The notes under the pieces: model-generated | Told to the model about the DNA's origin: nothing | The model's input: only the letters and a program-made list of their open reading frames with translations | The model's database searches: none | Shown: positions 5,628 through 13,432 of the stretch, one piece after another | Layout: each line of letters starts with the position of its first letter | Numbering within the stretch: the stretch's first letter is position 1 | DNA from: CAZGHF01 sp964525595 | Lineage (GTDB): Bacteria > Patescibacteriota > Minisyncoccia > UBA6257 > GWB1-50-10 | DNA: 21,097 bases | Direction: 5' to 3' | Assembly (NCBI GenBank): GCA_964525595.1 | Contig: CAZGHF010000011.1 | Location: 1-21,097 of the forward strand | Translations under genes and position numbers: made by a program

Positions 5628-6146
5628 ATGTCGAGAAGACAAGTAATCGTTTTAGTTGTAGTTGCTCTTATCATTGTTGTGGGGATAGTGGTCGGGATTT
5701 TATCAAGAGGAGATGGGAGTTCGACCGTTCCGGAAGAGGGAAAAGAAGGGGTAGAGATTGTTGCTCCCGGGGCGGACGGAGAAGAATTGCCCGTTTTCGC
5801 ATCAGAAATACCCGCTAATACCGAGCTCACGGAGCCCGCAGAGCAGTCGGTTGCCGCTCCCGGTGCGGAGGAAAAATTCGGCGCTTTCAATATGGTAGTT
5901 AGCGTCGCCGGCTTCGTTCCCGATGAGATAGTGGTAACGAAAGGTGACGTTGTGCAGATTCGGCTTACCGCAACAGGCGGCGATTATGATTTCTCAATGC
6001 CCTACAAAGGACTTTACGTTTTAGTGCCCGAGGGCGAGATGAAACAAATTACCTTCGGCATCAACACGGCTGGGACTTACGGGTTTATGTGTAGAGACTA
6101 CTGTCCAGACAAAACTATTACAGGACAACTTATTGTTTTGCCTTAA
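5628..6146 (+). CDS. Membrane-anchored cupredoxin-fold protein with CxxxC and no His (copy 1)
   Basis: 172 aa. Residues 6-26 are a single hydrophobic anchor after MSRRQ. Residues 28-85 are a Glu/Pro/Ala/Gly linker, and 86-172 a cupredoxin-like beta domain: VVSVAGFVPDEIVVTKGDVV, then YVLVPEGEMKQITF, then AGTYGFMCRDYCPDKTITGQLIVLP. The Cys155-x3-Cys159 pair looks like a CuA site of the cytochrome oxidase subunit II type, but the following His is Thr163, and Asp residues (DYDF) stand where an upstream His is expected. It may therefore bind metal differently, form a disulfide, or be structural. It should sit outside the membrane. It is the first gene of an operon, 20 bases before the first giant fibre protein, with its own nearly leaderless promoter. 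Confidence 0.8.
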   Translation: MSRRQVIVLVVVALIIVVGIVVGILSRGDGSSTVPEEGKEGVEIVAPGADGEELPVFASEIPANTELTEPAEQSVAAPGAEEKFGAFNMVVSVAGFVPDEIVVTKGDVVQIRLTATGGDYDFSMPYKGLYVLVPEGEMKQITFGINTAGTYGFMCRDYCPDKTITGQLIVLP

Positions 6147-6166
6147 TTTTGAATTTCTAAACAACT

Positions 6167-9100
6167 ATGTTTTCCAACAAAAAATATTTGATCTTCCTAG
6201 TAGTATTGGTTTTATTACCAGGCGTTGCCTTTGGCTTTATTGGTCCTTCTCCTGGTCAAGACCCGGGTGATGGCGGCGGCAGACTGATTATTGATTCAGA
6301 GGGCAACATCGGTTTCGGAACTTCTTCTTCCACGCCGGCTTCTGATTTCGACGCTACTTCCACTGACTCCGGTCCAACCGCTCACGGTTATGTTTTCATG
6401 GTTGCCTCTACCACTAACCCCGGTGTCGGCTTGAAGAACCTTACTTCCGGGAACGTCTGGCTTTGGTCAGCGCGAAACTTCGGACCGCTTCAGCTCTATC
6501 GGGAGTCAACCACTTTGCCGGGACTTGTGGTGATGGAAGTTTTAGATACTGGCCATGTTGGAATTCATCAGAGGGCGACCACTACTGCCCGGCTGAAAGT
6601 CGGCGGCAACGTTGAGTCCACCGGTTCGTTTGTCGGGACGGTTTCTGGCGCGGTGGTGGCGGGGAATGTTTCCTCCGACGTTTTCGGACGGCTTCAGGGG
6701 AACGGCAACTTCGCTTTTCCGGCATCATTGGGCATTGCGACCTCATCGGAAAGCGGCCTGCCGCAGGAACTTTCGGTTTATGGTGATGCTTATGTGAGCG
6801 GAAATGTAGGAATCGGAACGGTAACTCCTAACGCTCCATTAGAAATTAGGGATGATTTTCAGGGTGTTGTCGGCGGTTTTGCGAGTGGTATTTTGCACAT
6901 AACTAATAAAGGAACTGATGCAAATGATAACGCAGTCATTACTGGACATAATGCCTATAATACGAATAAACAACTTTGGTATCTTGGAAGCACTACAAAT
7001 TCTAATGATAATATAGCATTTATTAACAGACAAAGTGGTACTTTGTCTTTTTCCACAAATAATACTCAAAGATTGACGATTGATGCAGATGGAGATATCG
7101 GAATAGGAACAACGACTCCAGGAGCAAAGACTGAAATTGTTGCTGTTATAACAGGCGCTTCTGCTGCTGCATCAAGAGGATTATATGTAAATGCCACTGG
7201 TTCTGGTGTTGCTGGAGGTGCAACTCCTACGGCATTATATGGAAAGTTAAATGCAGGATATACTGGCGGAGCTACAACTTATGGCGGAAACTTTTCTAAC
7301 AGTGGAGCAGGCACAGCTTGGAATATTGGTGTTGCTGGCCAATCCACTGGAGCAGGTGAAACTAATATAGGAGGTTACTTTACTGCTTCTGGAGCAACGA
7401 ATAATTATGCAGCAATATTCAATGGTGGCAACGTTGGGATAGGAACGACAACGCCAGCGTACGCTCTCCACGTCTACGGCACCGGCTATTTCACCGATAC
7501 TGTAACTGTCGGTACCCCGACTACATCAGGACACGCCACTACAAAATCATATGTTGATTCAATTGTTGGCGGAGGTTCGGGCGCCGGAAGCTTTGCCACC
7601 CTCGTTGTTTCGGGGACTTCTACACTTGCCACAGGAGGCGGGAGAGTGGGAATTGGGACAACGAGTCCAACAAAAACTTTAGATGTGGTAGGAACAGCAC
7701 AAGTTAGTGGAGAAACATTTTTCTTGAGTAGTGTTGATTTTGTGAGTGGGTCTACTTCAAGATTTAGAGATAATGTGCCTTTATATTTTGGGACAGATAG
7801 ACACTTTAATTTAGTAAGACCAACTGGAACAGATAGATTAGATATAAGTTATGATACTACTGAATTAGTTACAATCCTTCCAGCAGGAAATGTAGGAATA
7901 AACACAACAAGTCCAACAAAACTTTTACATATACATAATCCAGCTGCATCTGGTTTAGAGGGTTTATACATCAGACAACTTGAGACTACAGAATGGGGTA
8001 TTGATATTGATGGGACTACGTATGGATTGATTGTAAGAAGTACAGGTGGAACAGCTTTACAAACATTAGGAACAGGTAAGTCTATTTTTGCTGGTAACGT
8101 AGGAATTGCTACAACAACCCCCGCCTACGCCCTCCACGTCTACGGCACCGGTGCTTTCAGCCAACCGGTTATTGTCGGTACGCCTACCGGTAACACTCAC
8201 GCCACAACCAAATCTTACGTCGACACAGCCGTTGCGAGCGCCGGCAGTGCTTATTGGAACCTTTCCGGCTCAAATCTTTATGCTTCCTCAACAAGCTGGG
8301 ATGTGGGGATTGGGACGACGGGACCAATGGCTAAGTTACATGTTTCAGATGGGACAATTAATACGGCAAACGGCACCCCAACATCACTTATTACAGCAGC
8401 GAATTTAGCTCTTACTACAGAAGGGAGTATTTTTGCTATTCAATCAACAGATGCACAGGCTGCAGACCTCGGAGGTTCTATAAATTTAGGAGGTAGAGGA
8501 ACCCCAACAAATTCAGTTTCATTTGCTCATATTGCCGGTAGAAAAGAAAATAGCACGTCAGCAAATTATGCGGGGTATTTGCAATTTGGAACAAGTGATT
8601 CTGCGAGTGATTTGCACGAATATATGAGAATAACAAGCACTGGCAACGTCGGAATCGGAACGACGGGGCCAGAGGATATATTAGATATTAGAGCGTCAGG
8701 AAGTGGTAGTGACACTATAGGGGATAGCCACCTATCATTTGGGTTAGATAATGATTACTGGGGATTTAGATTATCTGCAACACCTCTTGCTGACTTAACT
8801 TTAGATAGATTATATAGTAGTACGGATTATGAAGTGATGAGAATACAGAGGAGTTCCGGCAACGTCGGCATCGCCACCACTTCTCCGGCATACGCCCTCC
8901 ACGTCTACGGCACCGGTGCTTTCAGTCAGCCGGTGATTGTAGGGACCCCAACAGCTACAGGTCACGCCACCACTAAATCCTACGTAGATTCAGCGGTGAC
9001 AGGTGGAGGAAGTGACGGAAGCTTTGCCACCCTCGTTGTTTCGGGGACATCCACTCTTGCGACAACCGGTGGAAGCGTAGGAATAGGAACAACAAGTCCA

Positions 9101-12100
9101 ACTTCTAAACTCACCATTAGTGATGCCTCACCTGAATTAAGACTAATAGCAACTGATGAAAATGCTGATGGGTGGGGGATACTTCCAGGTGCAACTGGTC
9201 AACATAAATTTGGAATTCTTGATAGGAATGCTGCAACAACTCCTTTTGTTATCGATTCATCTGGAAGAGTAGGAATAGGAACAACAAGTCCTGATTCACT
9301 GTTACATGTTGAGGGAACAAACCCTGATTTTAAAATTTCTCCTACTGGGGCAAGTGGTTTAGCAAGTATTAGTTTATATAGAACTACTGCTGGGAGTGCA
9401 GAAATTGCTTCTGGCAAAATAGAAACAATAGCAGGGTCTAATGCTGGGTTAAAAATTTCAACTTCAGATGTTTCCAATTCACCTGATATTATAATAGAAG
9501 CGATTGGGGATTTGATATTACAAGAGACAGGAAACGTAGGAATTGCTACAACAACCCCCGCCTACGCCCTCCACGTCTACGGCACCGGCGCCTTCTCCCA
9601 GCCTTTGATCGTCGGCACACCAACTCAAACCAGCCACGCCACTACCAAATCCTATGTTGATTCAGCCGTGACCGGCGGAGGCTCAGACGGAAGCTTTGCC
9701 ACCCTCGTTGTTTCGGGGACTTCTACACTTGCGACAACTGGTGGAAACGTAGGAATCGGAACGGTAACTCCTAACGCTCCATTAGAAATTAGGGATGATT
9801 TTCAGGGTGTTGTCGGCGGTTTTGCGAGTGGTATTTTGCACATAACTAATAAAGGAACTGATGCAAATGATAACGCAGTCATTACTGGACATAATGCCTA
9901 TAATACGAATAAACAACTTTGGTATCTTGGAAGCACTACAAATTCTAATGATAATATAGCATTTATTAACAGACAAAGTGGTACTTTGTCTTTTTCCACA
10001 AATAATACTCAAAGATTGACGATTGATGCTGATGGAGACGTAGGAATAGGGACAACAAGTCCTGGCAGGGCGCTGGAAGTCAAGAAAGAAGGTGGTGGAA
10101 TTCGCGTTAGCGGTGGAACTTATACTGCTGCCGAATTGTATGATGGTGGAACCGGCGACCCCGGGTATCTTGCGCTTTATTACAACGGAACCAAATACTT
10201 CTCAATTGGAGCAAATGATACCTATTTTAACTCGGGCAACGTCGGCATCGGGACGACAGTCGCTTCATCAACTCTCACTGTAAATGGCGATATAGCTTTT
10301 TACGGTGGCGAATTAATTTTTAGTGATGCAGGAACAGCAAATAGAGACTATATGTCATATAATGACGGAGGAATAACTGGATTGAATACAGTAGGTGTTT
10401 TTCATTTCCAAGCAGATAAAGCATTAGGTCAAGCAGTTACCTCTCCATCTGCGGGGATTAGCGTTGCGGGCATTTATTCATCTAGTAATGTCGGTATTGC
10501 CACTACCTCTCCCGCCTACGCCCTCCATGTCTATGGCACAGCAGGATTTTCCCAGCCCATCATTGTTGGGACCCCGACCGGTGGCACTCACGCCACCACC
10601 AAGAGTTATGTCGACACGGCTGTTGAGGGCGTCGGCAGTGCTTATTGGAACCTTTCCGGAAGCGACCTCTACGCTTCCTCGACGAGTTGGGAGGTGGGAA
10701 TAGGAACGACGAGTCCATTAAACAAATTGCATATTGTTGATGCTGGTAGCGTAAATATAAGATTATCCATGAATGAAAATGATGATGCCGCAGGATATGC
10801 ATCCATAATTTCATCACAGTATGATAAATCAGCTGAACCCGAGGGGTATCACGTTATAGGAACTTATTATGGTAGTGGTGTAAATAAAATATATATAGGG
10901 GGGGTATTAAACTCTATTAATGCAGCAACTTCTATAAACTTTTATACTGCAGCAAATGAGACAACAAGAACTGGTACGCAAAGGATGATAATTGATTCCT
11001 CAGGCGACGTCGGAATAGGAGATACAAGCCCTGATTATCTTTTAGATGTAGGCGGAACATCTGGATTTGGAACAGAAGGAACTCAACTTTTAGTTAGTGC
11101 AGATGGTTATCTTTCAGATGTGGATGATTATGTAACTATTGATGACGACTTAAATGTTGTTGGTCAAGACATTTACTTAAATAATGTAAAAATAATATCT
11201 GATTCTTTAAGCTCAAGTTATACTCAATTTCAGCCACAAAACGATACCTTGATAATATATGATGGTTCAAGTGCCCACTCGCTTCAAGTGTATGAAGATG
11301 GAAATCATTATATTGGTTTAATTGGTAGTAATACTAATTCCCAACTCGTTACTGCAGGCACTAATAATGATATGACCATAAATGCTTCAGGTGGGGATAT
11401 TACCATTGGTTCTGGCGACAATATTAACTTAAATGGTGATTTATATGTTATAAATTCCTCTGGTAACGTCGGCATCGCCACCTCCTCCCCGGCCTACGCC
11501 CTTCACGTCTACGGCACCGGCGCTTTCACCCAACCGGTTATTATAGGCACGCCTACCATTGACACCCACGCCGCCACCAAGAGTTATGTTGACTCTGCGT
11601 CAGTTTCTAGCGCCGATTCCTGTGATGCCGATGCTACTTGTGAAATGAACGGTGCGGACTTAAACAGCGGGAACATCACCGGTGTGAATAAACTCACCGT
11701 TACCACCATTGACCCGCTCTATCAGATTAATGGAGTGAAATATGCGACGTATGTTTCTGACACGATTGGTCTTAAGATGGAAACTTATGGTAAAGCAAAA
11801 TTAGTAGAAGCGGATGAGCGCGGATGGCTAAGCTCTTTGTTTTCAAAAGAGGATACACGAGGATACTACGAACATGTAATTGATTTTAATAAAGTGAAAG
11901 AGGGTTCTGAGTTGTGGCTCTTTTGGCAGACGGTTAAGGAAGGTAGGGACATGGAAGATGTAATTATGACGCTTACGCCGGAAGGCGCTCAGGCAAATGT
12001 GTGGTATGAATTAAAACCAAAATCAAAGCAAATTGTTATTCGCGGCGACAAAGCCGTTAGCGTCGCTTATCACTTGGTAGCGCCGCGCCACGATGCTGAC

Positions 12101-12160
12101 GAGTGGCCGACAAGAATTAATACCGACGAAAGAGCGACAATTTTGAAAGTTAAGCAATGA
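6167..12160 (+). CDS. Giant secreted tail-fibre-like repeat protein (1997 aa)
   Basis: A signal peptide, MFSNKKYLIFLVVLVLL...GVAFG, exports it. The body is built from about 19 clear copies of a G-N-V-G-I-G/A-T-T-x-P-x-x-x-L-x-V motif, as in phage and bacterial trimeric fibres. Six of these belong to a longer module: AYALHVYGTGAFSQPVIVG, TPT, then HATTKSYVD, starting at 7427, 8093, 8858, 9530, 10484 and 11462. Each of the first five continues either as SFATLVVSGTSTLAT (modules 1, 3, 4) or as AYWNLSGSNLYASSTSW (modules 2, 5). Inserts between modules are unrelated to each other and AT-rich. A region of 281 bp is exactly duplicated (6806 and 9749). The C-terminal 155 residues form a globular-looking domain shared with the second giant protein. 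No S74 chaperone motif or LPXTG is seen. Likely a surface fibre or adhesin; the role is inferred. Confidence 0.9.
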   Translation: MFSNKKYLIFLVVLVLLPGVAFGFIGPSPGQDPGDGGGRLIIDSEGNIGFGTSSSTPASDFDATSTDSGPTAHGYVFMVASTTNPGVGLKNLTSGNVWLWSARNFGPLQLYRESTTLPGLVVMEVLDTGHVGIHQRATTTARLKVGGNVESTGSFVGTVSGAVVAGNVSSDVFGRLQGNGNFAFPASLGIATSSESGLPQELSVYGDAYVSGNVGIGTVTPNAPLEIRDDFQGVVGGFASGILHITNKGTDANDNAVITGHNAYNTNKQLWYLGSTTNSNDNIAFINRQSGTLSFSTNNTQRLTIDADGDIGIGTTTPGAKTEIVAVITGASAAASRGLYVNATGSGVAGGATPTALYGKLNAGYTGGATTYGGNFSNSGAGTAWNIGVAGQSTGAGETNIGGYFTASGATNNYAAIFNGGNVGIGTTTPAYALHVYGTGYFTDTVTVGTPTTSGHATTKSYVDSIVGGGSGAGSFATLVVSGTSTLATGGGRVGIGTTSPTKTLDVVGTAQVSGETFFLSSVDFVSGSTSRFRDNVPLYFGTDRHFNLVRPTGTDRLDISYDTTELVTILPAGNVGINTTSPTKLLHIHNPAASGLEGLYIRQLETTEWGIDIDGTTYGLIVRSTGGTALQTLGTGKSIFAGNVGIATTTPAYALHVYGTGAFSQPVIVGTPTGNTHATTKSYVDTAVASAGSAYWNLSGSNLYASSTSWDVGIGTTGPMAKLHVSDGTINTANGTPTSLITAANLALTTEGSIFAIQSTDAQAADLGGSINLGGRGTPTNSVSFAHIAGRKENSTSANYAGYLQFGTSDSASDLHEYMRITSTGNVGIGTTGPEDILDIRASGSGSDTIGDSHLSFGLDNDYWGFRLSATPLADLTLDRLYSSTDYEVMRIQRSSGNVGIATTSPAYALHVYGTGAFSQPVIVGTPTATGHATTKSYVDSAVTGGGSDGSFATLVVSGTSTLATTGGSVGIGTTSPTSKLTISDASPELRLIATDENADGWGILPGATGQHKFGILDRNAATTPFVIDSSGRVGIGTTSPDSLLHVEGTNPDFKISPTGASGLASISLYRTTAGSAEIASGKIETIAGSNAGLKISTSDVSNSPDIIIEAIGDLILQETGNVGIATTTPAYALHVYGTGAFSQPLIVGTPTQTSHATTKSYVDSAVTGGGSDGSFATLVVSGTSTLATTGGNVGIGTVTPNAPLEIRDDFQGVVGGFASGILHITNKGTDANDNAVITGHNAYNTNKQLWYLGSTTNSNDNIAFINRQSGTLSFSTNNTQRLTIDADGDVGIGTTSPGRALEVKKEGGGIRVSGGTYTAAELYDGGTGDPGYLALYYNGTKYFSIGANDTYFNSGNVGIGTTVASSTLTVNGDIAFYGGELIFSDAGTANRDYMSYNDGGITGLNTVGVFHFQADKALGQAVTSPSAGISVAGIYSSSNVGIATTSPAYALHVYGTAGFSQPIIVGTPTGGTHATTKSYVDTAVEGVGSAYWNLSGSDLYASSTSWEVGIGTTSPLNKLHIVDAGSVNIRLSMNENDDAAGYASIISSQYDKSAEPEGYHVIGTYYGSGVNKIYIGGVLNSINAATSINFYTAANETTRTGTQRMIIDSSGDVGIGDTSPDYLLDVGGTSGFGTEGTQLLVSADGYLSDVDDYVTIDDDLNVVGQDIYLNNVKIISDSLSSSYTQFQPQNDTLIIYDGSSAHSLQVYEDGNHYIGLIGSNTNSQLVTAGTNNDMTINASGGDITIGSGDNINLNGDLYVINSSGNVGIATSSPAYALHVYGTGAFTQPVIIGTPTIDTHAATKSYVDSASVSSADSCDADATCEMNGADLNSGNITGVNKLTVTTIDPLYQINGVKYATYVSDTIGLKMETYGKAKLVEADERGWLSSLFSKEDTRGYYEHVIDFNKVKEGSELWLFWQTVKEGRDMEDVIMTLTPEGAQANVWYELKPKSKQIVIRGDKAVSVAYHLVAPRHDADEWPTRINTDERATILKVKQ
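6806..7086 (+). repeat. 281-bp exact internal repeat, copy 1 (partner 9749-10029)
   Basis: Every base from GTAGGAATCGG at 6806 to GATTGATGC at 7086 is identical to 9749-10029, 2943 bp (981 codons) downstream and in frame. It encodes one VGIGTVTPNAPLEI motif plus an insert ending in NNTQRLTIDA. The identity includes silent positions. The sequence differs on both sides (AAT/AAC before, A/T after). Confidence 0.95.
7427..11616 (+). repeat. Six GC-rich AYALHVYGTG-HATTKSYVD modules alternating with AT-rich inserts
   Basis: Modules begin at 7427, 8093, 8858, 9530, 10484 and 11462 and run about 155-230 bp. They use C- and G-ending codons (for example GCCTACGCCCTCCACGTCTA). The stretches between them use A/T-ending codons and encode unrelated sequence. 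The modules are nearly identical in protein but differ in silent positions, so they are old copies and not assembly duplicates. Confidence 0.85.
9749..10029 (+). repeat. 281-bp exact internal repeat, copy 2 (partner 6806-7086)
   Basis: Identical base for base to 6806-7086. Here it directly follows module 4 (SFATLVVSGTSTLATTGG), whereas copy 1 lies in the N-terminal part before any module, so the same insert is joined to two different upstream contexts. Confidence 0.95.
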
Positions 12161-12459
12161 TTATCAGAGATAAAATGAGTAAAAACGATATCCAATCTCC
12201 ATTTTCAAAAGCAGTTGCGGACATTCGGCGGGAGATTGTTTCCGTGAATTGTGAATTGCACAGTGATTGCGCTGACGAACTTTTGAAAGACGGCTCACAA
12301 CCGAAAGATTTATGGGGATTTAACGTTTATCCTGATGGACGGCTTGATTTTATATCTCTGCTTAATATAAGACCGGCTGAGGATAATCGCTCAATGGAAA
12401 TTAAGAAGCAGGATATACGTGATAAAATAGAAAACATTGTTAAGAAATTATGGAGTTAG
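12157..12459 (+). CDS. DUF5674 family protein
   Basis: 100 aa, cytoplasmic by appearance. It starts MIIRDKMSK, then has the family core FSKAVADIRREIVSVNCELHSD (residues 16-37), GSQPKDLWGFNVYPDG (46-61), SLLNIRPAEDNRSMEI (66-81) and an ending IRDKIENIVKKLW, all typical of DUF5674 as I remember it. The function of the family is unknown. The start overlaps the stop of the giant gene (ATGA), so it is translationally coupled, and its own end overlaps the next gene by 10 bases. The family's usual acidic pair after ELHAD is replaced by CADELLKD. Its place in a surface operon may be only positional. Confidence 0.85.
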   Translation: MIIRDKMSKNDIQSPFSKAVADIRREIVSVNCELHSDCADELLKDGSQPKDLWGFNVYPDGRLDFISLLNIRPAEDNRSMEIKKQDIRDKIENIVKKLWS

Positions 12460-12713
12460 GACGCTGGGAAAAATTTTCCGAACGGGATCAACTGGGCCAT
12501 ATTGCTGCCGAGGTTTTCCGCGCCCGTGGCGCGAAAGACGTTAAACTTTACCGAGCTTTACTTGAACGGGCGCTCGTTCTCATAGATTTAACCCTTGAAG
12601 ATCCGAAGTGGAAGGATAATGCGTTAATGCTCCTTCGCTTACGAGATGAGGTAGCTAAAACATATGAAAGCGGTAAGATACAAGAAGCGGAGAAAATTTA
12701 TGCGATTTTTTAG
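12450..12713 (+). CDS. Small helical protein of unknown function (CPR type)
   Basis: 87 aa with no signal or membrane segment, and mostly helical: QLGHIAAEVFRAR, then KLYRALLERALVLIDLTLED (residues 33-52), then ALMLLRLRDEVAKTY. I recall similar short proteins with an ERALxLIDLTxEDxKW segment in CPR genomes, without a known function; the helix-turn-helix repeat recalls TPR-like folding. It overlaps DUF5674 by 10 bases and ends the first surface operon. A strong AAGGAGGTG sits just after its stop. Confidence 0.75.
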   Translation: MELGRWEKFSERDQLGHIAAEVFRARGAKDVKLYRALLERALVLIDLTLEDPKWKDNALMLLRLRDEVAKTYESGKIQEAEKIYAIF

Positions 12714-12792
12714 AAGGAGGTGTCAAAGAATGTAATTAGTGTGCAAAGGTCGGACCCATAACTCATAATTCAAAATTCATAATTCTAGTAGA
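12714..12792 (+). other. Spacer with a perfect Shine-Dalgarno, an ATG-TAA start-stop and short repeats
   Basis: AAGGAGGTG (12715-12723), complementary to the conserved 16S 3' end over nine bases, lies 6 bases before an ATG (12730) that is followed at once by TAA. The rest holds GGTCGGACC and a direct repeat CATAATTC (12763, 12778). No tRNA or other gene is visible. It may be what remains of a deleted gene. Confidence 0.5.
12778..12783 (+). promoter_or_regulatory. Possible -10 element of the second cupredoxin gene
   Basis: CATAAT, 9 bases before the ATG at 12793, with no visible -35 or Shine-Dalgarno. The geometry is like that before the other two cupredoxin genes, but this -10 is weaker (5 of 6) and sits in a repeat. 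Confidence 0.35.
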
Positions 12793-13347
12793 ATGTCCAA
12801 AAAAAACATAATAATTATCGTAGTAGTTGTAGTTGTGGTTGGTGTAGTTGTGTGGCTTTTATCAACTGGCGCGATTCCAAGTCCCCGAACTGGCAGTCCA
12901 AGTGAAGGTATTGAAACACCGCAGGGCACGGCTGCTGCGCCGGGTACGAGCGCAATAACTGAAGAAGGGCAAGTGGTGACGCAGACAGGTGAGGCGGTGA
13001 AGCTTGATGTGGAACCGGGCACACCCGAAGCACCTCAGCAATCCAACCCGATAGGAGAAGCGCCGGCCGGCTCAGTGGAACTCTCCGTCTCCGAGAGTGG
13101 TTTTTCACCGAGCACCTTTGAGGTTCGGGCTGGTCAGGCAGTGACGATATCGGTCACAGCTACCGATACCCAGACGCACGTCTTCAAACTCAGTGACCCG
13201 TTGCTCTCGGCGGTGGCCGTGGGCGTAGGACCGGGTGAGACGCGCGCAATAACTTTTAACGCGCCGAGTTCAGGTACTTACGGATTTCATTGCGACGTTC
13301 CCGGTCATACTGGTAGAGGCGAGAGTGGTACGATGATCGTGAAATAG
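12793..13347 (+). CDS. Membrane-anchored type-1 copper cupredoxin (copy 2)
   Basis: 184 aa. Residues 6-23 are a hydrophobic anchor (IIIIVVVVVVVGVVVWLL). Residues 25-93 are a Pro/Gly/Ala/Thr linker, and 94-184 a cupredoxin domain: VELSVSESGFSPSTFEVRAG, then TQTHVFKL, then GTYGFHCDVPGHTGRGESGTM. The full type-1 ligand set is present: His129, Cys167, His172 and Met181. Of the three cupredoxins in the cluster this is the only one likely to be a working blue-copper electron carrier or copper chaperone, facing outside. The hydrophobic stretch is followed by a short LSTG, and no lipobox Cys is seen. Neighbours are surface proteins; no redox partner is visible in the window. Confidence 0.9.
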   Translation: MSKKNIIIIVVVVVVVGVVVWLLSTGAIPSPRTGSPSEGIETPQGTAAAPGTSAITEEGQVVTQTGEAVKLDVEPGTPEAPQQSNPIGEAPAGSVELSVSESGFSPSTFEVRAGQAVTISVTATDTQTHVFKLSDPLLSAVAVGVGPGETRAITFNAPSSGTYGFHCDVPGHTGRGESGTMIVK

Positions 13348-13421
13348 AAGCGGATATGCGCGGATACGGTGAATTTTAGAAGCGGATAGACGCGGAGTTA
13401 ATTCGCATAAGTCCGCTTCTA
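13345..13421. repeat. Three copies of TAGAAGCGGA in a spacer, two direct and one inverted
   Basis: TAGAAGCGGA occurs at 13345-13354 and 13377-13386 (each followed by an ATnnGCGCGGA/ATAGACGCGGA block) and inverted as TCCGCTTCTA at 13412-13421. The second and third can pair as a 10-bp stem with a 25-base loop. The first copy supplies the stop codon of the cupredoxin gene. It could act as a terminator or be a dispersed repeat; there is no T-run after it. Confidence 0.65.
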
Positions 13422-13432
13422 TTGCTAGAAGG

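Noticed and set aside
6839..10012. Two identical 76-aa reverse frames at 6839-7069 and 9782-10012
   Set aside because: They are identical only because they lie opposite the exact 281-bp repeat in the giant gene; they have no start context or family match.
11690..12160. S74 intramolecular chaperone at the end of the giant fibre proteins
   Set aside because: The usual SDxRxKxNI start and the Ser-Lys catalytic pattern of the S74 family are not visible; the shared end is a different domain.
13345..13421. CRISPR array from the repeated TAGAAGCGGA units
   Set aside because: There are only three copies, one inverted, with uneven spacing and no cas genes.
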